NCBI GenBank assembly: GCA_026770025.1
Contig: JAMXDE010000005.1
Coordinates: 2,418,001 to 2,482,000 of the forward strand
Direction: 5' to 3'
Length of the DNA stretch: 64,000 nucleotides
Source: Craspedostauros australis
Lineage: Eukaryota; Bacillariophyta; Bacillariophyceae; Mastogloiales; Achnanthaceae
Part shown: positions 42,441-54,739 of the stretch, one piece after another
Numbering within the stretch: the stretch's first letter is position 1
How the letters are laid out: the number at the start of each line of letters is the position of its first letter
Program-made: the position numbers and the translations under genes
Notes under the pieces: model-generated
Told to the model about the DNA's origin: nothing
Seen by the model: only the letters and a program-made list of their open reading frames with translations
Databases searched by the model: none

Positions 42441-45400
42441 TGCATAGATAACACAGTGGTTCATAGAATACAGGTTTAATTCCAAGCCCTTGGTGTTGTA
42501 GTGATGTGTCTTGCCATTTGGATAGCACGTGGGGATGTATGGAGGCACTGGAATGGTGACCCCCCAAAACTGATACGACACAACAATGCGATGGTATGCT
42601 TGGGCAATGAGCACACATGCTTCTGTGAACCAACACAGAATTGCAGAGGAGTGTATGTGCATGGTGCATTGTGTCCACACAGTCGTAGTTGCCAACGATG
42701 TCTCTAGAAATGATGCCGAGATTCTGTGAGACTGCATGTGCTGAATGAGCCACTGCTACTATACTGGAGGTGTGATTTCACATTGTGCGGACCCAGGAAT
42801 ACAGAGGCACCAAGGAGGAAGCCAATCTGGCTGCTTGACAAGTGTTGCTTTGGACCAGACCAGTGCAACGGATCCAAGAAAGGGAGCGCGCAAGCGAAGT
42901 GCATGGGACTGGTGAAGCTATCTTTGTGTAGGAATCGTTGTACACACTATAGTAGAGTTGCTGTGGGAAATGGCTGCAACCGAGGATACAAGAAGTCGTA
43001 TACCGCGAGGAGAAACGAATGATGCATGCAGATGGCACGCTGGGCTCGACAGCCACACACAGAGCAAAAGGGGAGAGGCAGGAACAGTGGCGAGATGACT
43101 AGCACAAGGGTGACTACATTGTCATGGGGTGCATGTGTGGGAACCAGATCGCACCTATGATGCCTGTGAAGGATACAGAGACGAACGAAGACGGCTCACA
43201 GAACTGCTAATCGACAGGCTGAGGGGGTGATGATGTGAAATGATGAAAGGCAACCGAAGAGGAGCACGATGATGAATGAAGGGAACCAAAATGGGCGAGC
43301 ATCACAGCAATGCAAGAACGAAGAAGGGTGCTACATACACAGAAGAAGAGAGAGATGACGATGGGACGCGATCAAAGCGAAGATCGATTTGGCTTGCCAT
43401 CATCAAACCCGAAATGCGGCGACCGATTGCAAGTCGACGGCATTGATTTTGTCTGCCTGAAGGCGTAGACCCAGCCAACCGACTGGAAAGATGGACAAAA
43501 AATGAACGCCACCACAAACCAGCGCAGCCTGACGGACGGCACAAAAGTCTTCTGGAAGAATGGCGAAGACAACGACAGAGTCTGCAAACCTGCGAGGGCC
43601 AGAACCACACGGAAGGCGCAGACAGCGACTGTCAGACACAAAGCAAAACAAAAGCTGTAGAAAGCAATCCCGAAACAGAAAAATGACAAAATCACGATGA
43701 ATTAGAGTGTAAAGATGAACAAAGACGAATAATTCTGCTAGTAATTACGAATCGGTTTTGGATAGAGATCCTTTTACGATTTTCCACTGCCCCCCCAGGA
43801 CATGTCTGTTGTTGATGTGCTCGATTGTGGGGTTGAGCGGTGTGTGCGATTGCCTCGTTTCAATGTTCTCCCGTTTCTCTCCTCGTTTCTCTGTTTGTCC
43901 ACTTCTTGATCGCGCCCTGGTTTGGGAGAGGGCACCAGCGCTGTCCGGAGAGTGCAGATCCTTCCTTTTGCTGACTGCGAACTGGCGCACACAACAACGA
44001 GAAGAAGGAACAGAACACGACACACCCCACAAGATCGCTGTTGCGAACACGAGAACACCACAAATGGGAATCGTCGATTCTCGCTTCACTTTTGCGCGTG
44101 CTGAGATGTTCCCAATTCCACGAATTCTGTGTGTCAATGAAGTACTTTATTAGCTTCTTTCATGAGAAGGACACGTCAGAAAGGCGTTCAAATGAGATCT
44201 CTGATCATCAACCCGAAACGACCACGAAAGTGATGATGACGCCAACAGCGATGATGCGATGGAGGGAGCATCAAGATGATCACAATCTCAATTGCAACCA
44301 TCGCACGCCATGATGTACGCATATCCCCCAAGGAGTCCAATCGGCAACATGGTTGCCTGAGAACCGCACATGGAATATGCGCGATGCGTTGTACTACTAC
44401 GAGTATGCATGAAGGCGGTGGATTGAACGATCGTGTTCCCAACAAGTTTGACCAGCAAGTCATCGGCGCTCCTGATGATGGAGGGACAGGATGATCCCCG
44501 TTTCCATATGCCGATACTCCAGCATTCGATCACTCATATTGCCATGGTGGTTGTCCCATGAGCCATCGATAGACGAGAGCACCAACATCCACGGATGCTT
44601 GCAACCACAACACAAAATGGTCCCTCCACAACAGAAGACACTTTTGTAGTTGAGAACCTGTGACGTCCCTGAAGATGCCAAACAACATCGATTTCTTGTG
44701 GCGAACGCCTGCGCAACATCCAAACGATTGCGCCAGGGTGTTCACATGTATATGGATGCTACTCTCAGCATTGGCAATGAATCCCATCCATCTTGTGGCG
44801 TCCTCATCATGTGAGATCCTCAAGTCTCTTCGTTGCCGCCAGTCCCCATCTCACAAATCAGCATCCGCGTCAGCATCACCAACAACTCAGACGCAAGCAA
44901 CTCAGCAAATCAATGAATATCATGCACAGCACCCACAGAACAAACAAGATCAGCACCAACAGCAGCAGCATGATCGGCCAAGAACGATGCAAGAGAGCAA
45001 CAAGCATCAGCTCGGTGGACTCTGGTGCTTCACGGAATGATCACCCTCGTCGGTCCCGATGGCACCACAGCCTCTGGAGGCACCCCCTCTCTTCCTTGGT
45101 CGACTCCGCCTTCATTATCCTCATGGGAGTCATGGAGTCACCCTCGAGCAGCTTCAAACGGTGCACGCCGTTGTTTACAACTACAATAGCTCACTGCAAC
45201 AATGCCGCCAATGTGAACGAATTAGCCTGCAATGACGATTATTTGTTCAAACAGTCATCGCTGGACATGCTTGAAACGATCCCCTTGAGGGATGAGTGAG
45301 ATAACTACAACTACGTATGATACTACCATGTAAGCTGTGAATGCAAAATGTGTCGGACAACCAGAAATCTCCAACCTCCTTGAACATCAGCATCATGAGC

Positions 45401-46680
45401 AGCTCGTCTACAAGCGGCCAGCGAGCCCACATCGATCTACCAAACAAGTGGAATGAAAGCGATCAGCTTTCGCCGTCACAATCGTCACAGAACTCGACTC
45501 ATCCAGCCGCGTCTGTCGCTGCAAGATCAATGCCGCTAGACATCGATCGCATCGTTCCAGATTTACCTCGCGTTCGACATCTGGTAGATCGCGTTCGGCC
45601 TCCAGGAACGATTTTGCGCCCTTGGACGCACCGAGATCACCTCTACCGTTGCATCAGCGTGCGATGTCGAATCGAAACTTCGGACGCACGCCAAGTACCT
45701 CCAGCAGCAGTGGCATGTGCAACGGTGACAGCTCCTCTTGCTCTTAGTTTGTGCGCTCCAGTCAAGAAGCCGAGCATTGCATGGCAGGATGGCAGCAGCG
45801 AAGGTGAGCCTTCGACGAACAGATCCCATTGGTGCGCCGCCTCCGTGCTGCAAGCTATCGTCATCGGCGCCGTCAAACCAACGCTCCTCTTCGCGCCAGA
45901 CTTGCCATCACGAACAAGCAACAAGCAGCAGCAGAACAAACATGATCAAACAAGATGAGATGGTGGTGGTCATGAAGTCAGACATAACAATCGTGAATTT
46001 ATGTAGATCAGAGTAAAGCGCTTCGTAAACGAGAGCATGAATTCTTTTGCGATGCTGATGATACCCATGATGATTGACGCTGAGTACATGTGAAGTAGAG
46101 TGGAGTATGGTGCTCCGGATGCATTCTAGCTTCGGATGGTGGAATGCTGGATTGTTGGCCTCGATCGAGCTGTGCGTTCTCTTCTCATCTTGTTGTGTGT
46201 TGTCCAAAACGCTCATTCGGCGGAGTTGGATTGGGCGGAAACGAGAATGCAAATGGCTCTCAGTCCACTGTTCGGGCCATTTCGCCGATCGAGATATCTG
46301 ATGCGAACTGGCATCCACGACACAAAAACACGATCTTGCGCCAAAAATCACGAAGATCGTGTGGTTGGGGTGGATGAAGGTCGGCACGATCCCTTCGTCC
46401 ACGCTCACCAACTTGGAGACTCTGAGAGAACTCCACAGAAGACAGCACCACACTCCGCGATACTGAGCAGTCCACGATGATGAGTTGATAAAGCGAAGAG
46501 AGATTGAATTCAATTGGGAACATGTGCTCCACCCTGCGTTCCTGCCATAATTCTCCATTTGGTCCTATGGCACAGCGTCAGCTGACCATTCCTCACTTTC
46601 AGCATGCTCAATCGGAAAGCACCCAAACGAGGCACACTCACTGCATCATACTCTATTCAGGTCGGATCGTGCGAAGCAAG
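42441..46680. other. 4.2-kb stretch without a supported gene
   Basis: Open frames are short, overlap on both strands and show no domain. The longest (45341-45958 +, Ser-rich; 43372-43695 -, hydrophobic; 44530-44823 -) lack convincing starts or family resemblance. Likely old mobile-element debris given its position between a transposase and a decayed gene, but I cannot show it. Confidence 0.4.
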
Positions 46681-46821
46681 ATGAGTTTCTTCGGCCCATC
46701 GAATTCTCCAGCAATGCCAACATCAACATCAACATCAGTGGCAATGACTTCGACAATGGAGACATGCAGGATGGCTTGGGTGGCGATGGCAGTGAAAACT
46801 TTGGGGACGTTGCCGTCAACA

Positions 46822-46847
46822 ATGATGATGATGATGATGATGATGAT
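46822..46847 (+). repeat. (ATG/GAT)n trinucleotide run
   Basis: About eight GAT units. In one frame it continues an acidic stretch (SGNDFDNGDMQDGLGGDGSENFGDVAVNN then Asp8) that reads like a coding remnant and stops shortly after. Confidence 0.85.
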
Positions 46848-46920
46848 CAGTCACAATGGCGCTTCTCAAGTTGCTGCTCATCCATCACACACTTGTCCAG
46901 AACATAGGAGGGCACACCAT

Positions 46921-47118
46921 GAATCCATCAGTTGACCCCATCAACAGTTCGTCATCAGAGGAAGAGCTGGACGCATCCAGTGATGGTATGGACGAATTCA
47001 GCCACAGCGACTCCACGCAAGTGACAGATTTTGGCCAAACCTTGGATCTTGATGGCAAGAATCGGAGCGTGATGGGCACCATCAAGCTCTCGATGGTGGA
47101 AGAACATCATTGTTGTTG
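46921..47118 (+). CDS. short acidic ORF, hypothetical
   Basis: 65 aa from the ATG at 46921 (MNPSVDPINSSSSEEELDASSDGMDEFSHSDSTQVTDFGQTLDLDG), Ser/Asp/Glu-rich. It may be the front end of the decayed coiled-coil gene further right, since that gene also carries acidic stretches. No domain; weak evidence. Confidence 0.25.
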
Positions 47119-47633
47119 ACCATGTTCTGAATGGAGACAGCAGAGCAGCGAGATAGCAAAGCAAGCAGATGTCTCCACATTTACTCTCGCTAGCACATCT
47201 CATGCCTCCAGTCAATATGACGAAACGTGGCCAACAATGATGATGATGGCACGATCCCAAGCGGCTTCGCTGCAATCGTCGATGGATGCTTGACGTGATC
47301 GCTGCTACCACCATCAGGGTGTCCACCTACTCAGTGGCAAGCTTGGTCATCATGCAATTTGCAAGGTTGAACAATGCAACAGCACATAAACATCAGCAAT
47401 GCTGCCCATGGGTACGGACACAGAGACATCCATTTGGAAGGGAAGAAGCAATAGTCGCGATATGAAGTATCAGCAATGCTGAAACGGGTACAGACATGGG
47501 AACAACATGCCAAGGGGACGCACAAGGGGACGCCACATGAAACATCAGCAATCCTGACAATGGGATACACACTGGGCCACAAACGGGGATGCTGCGCGAA
47601 AGAACAGCAACACCAACAATGGGACAAGAGCAG

Positions 47634-48280
47634 GGTCGCAACAAACAATGGCACAGGTCCACCACTGTGCAACACTGGCAAACTCAGCGATGCCGAACTT
47701 GGACCAGCCGCTCACAACACTCAACCATCATCTTCAGAGGCCAATCCAATCCAATCCAATCCAACCACAAGCACCATTGCTCCAGTCTGTTCAGGTTGCT
47801 CGATCAGCCTTGGTACATGATTGTCCCTGTGTGAAAGCCTCACAGCCATGAACACAGGAGGGGAGCAGCTTGTGGAAGGGTTGGGGACACTGAATGGGGA
47901 TGTGCGAATCGACAAGGAGAAGCTTCCACAGCAGCAGATCTTGACGGCTTCATCTTTGGCTTCAACGAGAATGATGCCATGGTGGCAACAAGCCATGGCA
48001 CAGATCCATCACTGTCCATCACAGTCCAACACCGGCGAACCCAGCAATGCCAAACTTGGACATGCCGCTCACAACACTCAACCATCATCTTCAGAGGCCA
48101 ATCCAATCCAATCCAACCACAAGCATCATTGCTCCAGTTTGTCCAGGTTGCTCAATCAACCTTGGTACATGATTGTCCCTGTGTGAAAGCCTCACAGCCA
48201 TGAACACAGGAGAGGAGCAGCTTGTGGGAGGGTTGGAGATATCGAATGAAGATGTGCGAGTCAACTTCAAGGAGCTTCTC
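47634..48280 (+). repeat. ~350-bp tandem duplication, 2 copies
   Basis: The segment containing CCAATCCAATCCAATCC and TGATTGTCCCTGTGTGAAAG occurs twice (landmark CATGATTGTC at 47816 and 48168, 352 bp apart). Copies differ by scattered substitutions and by the number of CCAAT units. In both, a frame ending CPCVKASQP is kept. Confidence 0.85.
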
Positions 48281-48282
48281 AT

Positions 48283-50638
48283 GTGGCAACTGTTGCACAT
48301 CAACATGCCCTGACGGTTGCTGAGATTCATTTGCGGTCCACCAAGGACAAGGAACGCATTGTGGAGTTGCTCAAGGCAAAGGAGGCGACGATCAACGATG
48401 CCAAGAAGAAGATTTCAACCATTCCTACTACAGGGCAAGCGACATTTGCGGTGAAGGAGCAACCGGAGAACGAGGTTGAAGGCATCAACCATTGTTGCGC
48501 TTGCACAAGCAATGCAATCCAGGCCATGGAAGTGACCCTGCCTCTGCCCTACAGGAGGCCAGATCACACCTTGAAGCGTTTCAGATCTAAGCAAAAGGAG
48601 TCATCCATGCCGAAGAACAGACCGACAGAGACAATGAGGCCCTGCAAGCTGAGAGCCAAGATATGCTGGTGAACAGCACGTTGTCGAGCTGCAGCATAAA
48701 ATCGATGAGAGGACCACTGCGGTCATGGAGTTGGGACATGCTCTGGCTGTGTCGCAGTCCGGCGGTACTGGCCCTGACGAAGAAGTGGAGGCTCTTTGTC
48801 AGACCAACTCTGATGTGCAATCCGCAGGCAGAAATCCAAATCGAACAGACACCCAAGAGCGCAACAAACTGTGCGAGCAAATGAATCATATGGGACAGTC
48901 GCAATGCTGGATGACACTGTTGAAGATCTGCAATGTGGCCTTGCCAACCTCAAGGAGAGCAGATGGGTTCCAGCAAACAATACATTGTCAAGCTGCAGCA
49001 TGCAACCGAAGAGAGAGAGAGACGCCACGATCATCGAGTTGGGACATGCTCAGGCTGCGTCGCGGGCTGGCATGGGTGTTCTGACGAAGAAGTGGAGGCT
49101 CTTTGTCAGATCAACTCAGGTTTGCAGCCTGCATGCAGAACTTGAACAGGCACCCAAGAGCGCAACGAGCTGTGCAAGCAAATGGATCATGTGGAACAGT
49201 CGCAAGCAATTCTGGATGGTACCGTCGAAGGTCGCTGATGTGGCCTTGCCAACCTCAAGGAGAGCAGATGGGTTCTGGCGAACACTACATTGGCAAGCTG
49301 CAGCATGCAACCAAAGAGAAGGACACTGCAATCATTGAGTTGGGACATGCTCAGGCTGTGTCGCAGTCCGGCGGTACGATTGCTGACAAAGAAGTGGAGG
49401 CTCTTCGTCAGACCAACTTGGATCTACAGTCTGTGACAGAGCTTGAAACAGGCACCCAAGAGCGCAACGAGCTGCGTGAGCACATGAATTCTGTGGGGCA
49501 GTCGCAAGCAATATTGGATGACACTGTCGAAGATCTGCAACGTGGCCTTGCCAACCTCGAGGAGAGCAAGGTCTCAAATGAGACTGAGATGGTCTTGCCG
49601 ACATGCAGATGCAGAGGCTGGCTGGAGAACGCCAGGCTCTTGACGATCGATACGCCTCGTTGTCACGACAGCTCGACCAGGCCCCGGTCCAACTCCAGAA
49701 TCAGAACCAGAACCAGAACGCGCAGATGGATCTGACTAGCGACTTGCAGAACCGCGTTGGATTTCTGGAACAAAGCTTGGTGGACCAGCAGGCTGCAGTG
49801 GAGCAGAAGGATGCAGTGGAGCAGAAGGATGCAGTCATCCTGAATCTGTGGGCCTATCTCAGCAACGTCATGCAAGGATCGCAAAGTGATGTGGAGACGA
49901 CCAATGCACTGCGCCACGCGTTTCATCAATGACACGACTGCTCCTGCTGTGATGGATCCTCGAGCTCGACATCCTCTGCGAATCATCAAGGAATGACCTA
50001 GAAGCGACGAAGCTCAACCTGTCCGAAACTGATTCCTCGCTGTTCGATCTTCAGATGAACGTTGACTCCAAGAGCGGGCGGTGGAGAGCGAGATTCACGA
50101 TCTGAAGCATCAACAGGCGATCACCGAGTCAGAATCCAGCATGAGAGAGTGCAGCATGCGTCACGAGTTCCCTTTCACACACAATGCTGTCTCCGACAGA
50201 GACGAGTAGACGGAGCTCTGCTACAATCGCAGATGGCGAGCATGGAGCAGCAATTGAGAGAATTCGAAGAGGAGATCGGCAAGAAGGACAGTAGTCTGTG
50301 TGGTACCCACACGCTGGCTACCGAATTTGAACAACTGTGATCCCCAGAACGAGGAACTATCGGCCGTGGCCGCTCCATACGATGGCAACGATCGCGAACT
50401 GATGGCGCAGATGAAGCAGAACACCATCAAGTTGGCAGTGGAGCAGGAGCAGGCCGAGTTACTGCGAGCAGATGTGTTGGACCAGCTGGGGCACGAGACG
50501 AAGACGAAGACGCATGCCTCAGGTCTGCGGCATTGGGCCAATCATGTGAAGCGTCTGTACTCGGACAAGAACTTCGGAAGCACGTCGAGAGCCAAGGAAG
50601 TGATGTCCTATCGCTCGCACGTGTACGAGTATGCATGA
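48283..50638 (+). pseudogene. coiled-coil protein pseudogene with ~300-bp internal repeats
   Basis: Heptad-rich pieces are spread over all three frames. First comes TKDKERIVELLKAKEATINDAKKK (48.3 kb). Three copies follow of a ~100-aa unit, MELGHAxAVSQSGGT..EEVEALxQTN..TQERNxLxEQMN..GQSQAILDDTVEDLQxGLANLxES; the landmark GAGTTGGGACATGCTC is at 48728, 49036 and 49337. Then QRLAGERQALDDRYASLSRQLDQ, MASMEQQLREFEEEIGKKD, and a C-terminal block RHWANHVKRLYSDKNFGSTSRAKEVMSYRSHVYEY ending at 50638. Each repeat copy breaks frame at a different point, so this is a decayed gene rather than a spliced one. The 46.9-48.3 kb duplications may be its former 5' part. Function unknown; length and heptads suggest a structural or motor-adaptor protein. 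Confidence 0.6.
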
Positions 50639-52849
50639 GGCATGGCGCATGAGGTATGGTACATGAGGCATGGGATTGCGGCGTGTGTTCGGACTTGGGC
50701 AGGATCTATCTGGACCATGCACAACAATGCCACGAGTCAGCAGCACTACACAGACTACTACTCTATGACAATGCATATCCATATGCTGCAGGCAACATGG
50801 CAGTACCAAACAAAGCTACTGTGGGAGTGCTGTTCTGCTTGTTTTTGTGACGAAGACTATCATGCATGTGTGCTATACCCGTGCTCAGTGGAGCATGGGC
50901 ACACCCACATGAGTACTATGTATCTGTGTACATGCAGAGAGAGCTTGCATTGGGGGATGGGAAAATGATGATGTGTGCGAATGTATGGGGTTTATTCTAT
51001 GTCCATTGGTGCATTGTGAGTTAAAATGGGGTCTCAGAGTTTGGCCCTACTTGCACCAAGCTGCTGGCTCAATGCTGGCAGTGAGTGAAAGGAGAGATCT
51101 CTTTTGTCTTTTTTGCTGTCCGTACTAGCTGTTGTGCCATGCGGGCATCAATGCATGTATGTTTCTGTTGGTGGTGGTGGTGGTTGGTTGGTTGGTTGGT
51201 TGGTTGGTTGGTTGGTTGGTTAGTTGGTTGTTGTGTGTTTGATTTGTAGCTGTAGTAATATGTATGTGGATGCTGTATGCGTATGATGCATGTGCATTAT
51301 GGCCATCAGCGCCAATGGCACAATGGAGTCATACCAGTATGCACCATACAGTATCATATTCAATGGTTTTGTGTCAGTAGTTGGTGTGCTGCTCAGTCCT
51401 TGGTGGCACCAGTCTTCTCAACATTGGCCATGGGTTCAGAGATGCTGTCCTCGAGGCACTTCTCAGCTCCCTTCTTGAGCTGGCTCCTCAATGGCTGCCT
51501 CGAAGTTGGTCTCCTTCCGGTCCTTCTCCCATTTGGCATTCAGGTCAGTTGTCTTGGAGGCAAAAGGTCTGTGTTGTGCCTGTATGTCACAGATATTCAT
51601 GTACTCTTTTGATGCATGCATGCTATGTGTGCTTGTGTATGTGAACGTGCGTTTGTGTGCATCCATGTCCATGTCCAGTTCGTTTTCTGTTCCTCCTTGC
51701 ACCAGCTGTCCATGCATACAATGCAAAAGAAGACTGATGTGGTTGAGTTGGAGAAGATGCAGATGCTGACATCATGGAGGGAGCCTTTGATCTCATCAAC
51801 CTGCTGGATGGAATGGTTGTGGACGAAGTCTATCTTGAGTGGCTCAGTGGCCTGCTTGGCGGTCATCTTGATACCACGGTCCATGAGGCTCATCTGGTTG
51901 ATGATTCGCAGTTGGTCCGCTGCAAGGCTTTGACAAGTTGTGGAGGCTCTTGGTGCTCTATCGGAGATAGGCTTGCTCTTGCTTTGTTGATTGCATGGAG
52001 ATATCCGCAGTCAGATCAATCCAAAGGAGATGTGGTTGCGATGCCTGGGAGGCTCGCACAATGATGCTGACCATGTGATCCAATGTCGTTGCACTGTTGA
52101 GGAATTGATCATCCTTCGGAGCAGCATCAATAGCAACAGCATCGTGATCAACACCAATGCCAACAATGGCACTCGTGGAGGTGGCAACTATCTTGCACAG
52201 CATCCATGAAACTATGTTGGCTTCATTTCCAATTGGTGATCCTCTTGTTGCTGATGAGGGTTGAAGATCCACACAGGGGAGCTGTCTCTCTTGCTTTGTG
52301 TGCATGTCCTTGATGACTTGAAGCCTCTGACCCTCCTTGATGCCAAAGCATGGTGTGGGTGCAAGCAGAGCGCCCAAATGGTGTTCTCTTCCCACCACCA
52401 TCACCCTCACCATGTCCTCTTTGTGGTGCATTCGTGTGATCACAACCACAACAACGAAGCCGCCATGTTTGGTCTAACCGCAGTCCGTCAGCACTGTTGT
52501 TGTCGCTGGGTGGACTTGTTCGACCCATTGGGTTCATGTGAGCACAAGTTGATTTGGTTCGTCGTTTTAGTAGTAACGGGCTCCATTAGAGGTAGCCTGC
52601 CCAACTTTATCACCTCATAACTTTACAATCAAGGCCCCCTGAAGCTACAATCTCGGATTATGAATCTAAGCATGTTAAAGTGTATATGAGCCAAGGTTCA
52701 TCTAAATCCAAGGTCCAAAATCACAGAATCCTGGAGGGACCGCACCGCTCTTCGCTCGCAAAGGTGCATACATGAACCTTTCGACTCTGTTTGTATCACT
52801 CTGTGAGCGCGCCGCTCCGTTCAACACGCATCTGAGCGCCCAAATCCAA
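50639..52849. other. 2.2-kb stretch without a supported gene
   Basis: Contains a (TTGG)n microsatellite. Open frames on both strands over 51.5-52.5 kb (for example 52449-51958 minus, and EGAFDLINLLDGMVVDEVYLEWLSGLLGG on plus near 51776) are suggestive but mutually overlapping, without starts or domains. Confidence 0.4.
51170..51231 (+). repeat. (TGG)n and (TTGG)n microsatellite
   Basis: Several TGG units run into about ten TTGG units with one interruption (TTAG). Confidence 0.95.
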
Positions 52850-53458
52850 TCATCGCCTATCCGTCTGAATCGCCTTGATCTGCTCATCGCGAAAGTTTGA
52901 GCTCACCCGGCCGCCGCATTCGTACTTGCAAATCTGGCTCGTCTTGAATTGCTGCACGTTCTTGTCGAGCGGCGCGATGACGATGGCAGCGTCGTACTGC
53001 CGCAGTCGGTCCTGCTCCAGTTCGTTGAGGATGTCATACACCTGCTGCTTGGATTGGAATTCCTCGTTCTTGGCGGCGTTGACGATCTTCGTCGCGATTG
53101 TGGGGTAGAGGCCGGGGAATGCCGTGTACTCGCGTGCCAGAGCATTGTTCACGTCGATGCTGGCTATGGCAGCTGTGGGATGCAAGCATGTGCAGAATGC
53201 AGCGATGGCCGAACTTGCGAGAACCTTCCGGATGGCATCCCGTCTGTCACCGATGGCGGTTGCGCTGCTGTCGTAGTCATTTCCGACGTTGTTGCTGTTG
53301 CCGTTGCTGTTAACCATGCTGCTGAAATGGGACAATGCGGTGGTGGGTCGCTCAAATAACCGATGATTGCCGCGATCAGCAATGGGAACGAAGCTGCATG
53401 ATGGGATGATGCACAAGGCTGAAAGTGCGAGCTGAAGAACCAGCAGGGTGCGCTTCAT
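52850..53458 (-). CDS. psbU: photosystem II extrinsic 12-kDa protein PsbU, precursor
   Basis: A 202-aa precursor. Residues 1-23 form a signal peptide ending SCS before F24-type aromatic region (CSFVP), followed by a Ser/Asn-rich transit segment. GDRRDAIRKVLASSAIAAFCTCLHPTAAIA (71-99) is a twin-arginine thylakoid signal cleaved near AIA, and the mature protein begins about SIDVNNALAREY. The mature part matches PsbU: VDVN-like start, FPGLYPTIATKIVNAA helix-hairpin-helix, then a QVYDILNELEQDRLRQYD helix. PsbU stabilises the oxygen-evolving complex on the lumen side of photosystem II and occurs in cyanobacteria and red-lineage plastids. The start is the ATG at 53458. Intronless. It is divergently paired with another lumen protein gene. 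Confidence 0.85.
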   Translation of the reverse strand: MKRTLLVLQLALSALCIIPSCSFVPIADRGNHRLFERPTTALSHFSSMVNSNGNSNNVGNDYDSSATAIGDRRDAIRKVLASSAIAAFCTCLHPTAAIASIDVNNALAREYTAFPGLYPTIATKIVNAAKNEEFQSKQQVYDILNELEQDRLRQYDAAIVIAPLDKNVQQFKTSQICKYECGGRVSSNFRDEQIKAIQTDRR

Positions 53459-54082
53459 TGTCGTTGTTTTGTGAGTACGAGAGCTCGTGATTGAAGGTGC
53501 TTGGCAATACTGGCTTCGACTTGGTTTGTTACGAGTATGTCTGTTCATGGCGATGGCGGTGGCGATGGCGATGGCGGTGGCAGCAACCTTTGTTGTTGTT
53601 CCGTTGGGTGTTGTGCGTCGTTGATGTGTGTGACGTTGGTATCTTTGTGACAACTCTATCGCTTCTTGCCAACATCTGACATGACGAAGCGGCACGAAGA
53701 CGGACATACCAAAGAAGGAGGACACCCTAAACGACGAACACTCTTTCAATGAGGACCCTCCGATCAACGTCCACTCTCCACCACCAAACGCGCTGCCAAC
53801 ATCTGGTGTCAATCAAGAGGATACAACTCAACCACAAGGAGGAACGGAATCAGAATTGTTCTGTGAGCTGGATTCTGACTTCCACGAACATCCATCGCAT
53901 CAAGGGGAAGAACCCCTCCAACTTCCTTCCCCTTCCTCTGCAGCTTCCCAATCCTCACAATCACACGCAAGCCTCAATAGAAAGCGAGCAATTTATTCGC
54001 CAGCCTTCGCCTCGCACCAGCCGAATCGCAACAAAGCAAAGCACACGACCAAAACACAGCGCAGCCCACCACAGATACAACA
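53459..54082. promoter_or_regulatory. divergent promoter between psbU and a lumen-protein gene
   Basis: 624 bp between the starts of two plastid-lumen precursors. It contains a CTCGTACTC element and TTACGAGTA (near 53472 and 53528) on the psbU side and a GATGGCGGTGGC repeat (53547-53582). The shared region would suit coordinated light control; that is inference. Confidence 0.45.
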
Positions 54083-54739
54083 ATGACGATGGACAGAAGC
54101 AGCGGGTTGAAGATGCGGACACCAAGGATGATCCTCGCGGCCGTGATGGCGTCCTTCCTTCTGGCAACTAGTCTTCCGCCTTGCGAAGCGTTTGTCCGCG
54201 TGGCTTCCCAGCATCCGTGCGGTGCCATCAGGGCAGTACCAAGAGCGCCAACATCGAAAATGCATTCAGGACGCGTTGCCGCATGGCGATCAAGCCAATC
54301 TTTCGCACGAAGCGATCTGATGCGCCGCAGGATCCAGCAGAATGATGACGCCGTCGATATCGCATCGCATCATGAGATTGACCGCCGCCGCATGATCTTT
54401 TCTGGTTTGGCGACGGCCTCGGCCATGTTTGGAGGGTACACAAGGCCAGCATTGGCTGAAGAAGACAGTGCTGACAATGCCAACATCAAGACCAAAACGG
54501 AGGATCCCATGGCGCAGCTGGATGCCTTCACGCAACAGATTGGGAGCGGCACGTTCAGCCAGTTCCCCAACTCCATCTCCCCGCTCCCAACGGCCATGCA
54601 AACTCCGCAGGATCTCGTAGGTTCCGATGATGCGGCCAACAGCGGCAAGGTGCCCGCGGAAGCGGGAATGAGTGACTTCGACGTCGCGTTGAGCCGTTCG
54701 GCGCGCAAGCGGCAGGTCGGTCCGCTCACGCATGGATGA
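54083..54739 (+). CDS. predicted thylakoid-lumen protein of unknown function
   Basis: A 218-aa precursor. A signal peptide (MRTPRMILAAVMASFLLATSLPPCEA before F37) gives a CEAF import motif, and a basic Ser/Arg transit region follows. DRRRMIFSGLATASAMFGGYTRPALA (100-125) is a twin-arginine lumen signal with an ALA cleavage site. The mature part is only ~93 residues, with a distinctive QIGSGTFSQFPNSISPLPT block and a basic C-terminus (SRSARKRQVGPLTHG). No known domain. A start at the second ATG (54113) would place the hydrophobic core closer to the N-terminus. Head-to-head with psbU, which suggests a photosystem II or lumen role, but this is inference. Confidence 0.75.
   Translation: MTMDRSSGLKMRTPRMILAAVMASFLLATSLPPCEAFVRVASQHPCGAIRAVPRAPTSKMHSGRVAAWRSSQSFARSDLMRRRIQQNDDAVDIASHHEIDRRRMIFSGLATASAMFGGYTRPALAEEDSADNANIKTKTEDPMAQLDAFTQQIGSGTFSQFPNSISPLPTAMQTPQDLVGSDDAANSGKVPAEAGMSDFDVALSRSARKRQVGPLTHG

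Noticed and set aside
43372-43695. Hydrophobic minus-strand ORF as a membrane protein
   Set aside because: Hydrophobicity comes from an AT-rich, low-complexity stretch; no start context or family match.
51463-52537. A minus-strand gene spanning 52537-51463
   Set aside because: Pieces look protein-like but change frame repeatedly, overlap equally good + frames and match no family.
53850-54070. Additional exon of the lumen-protein gene upstream of its ATG
   Set aside because: Open frames here end before the ATG and the leader is already complete from 54083.
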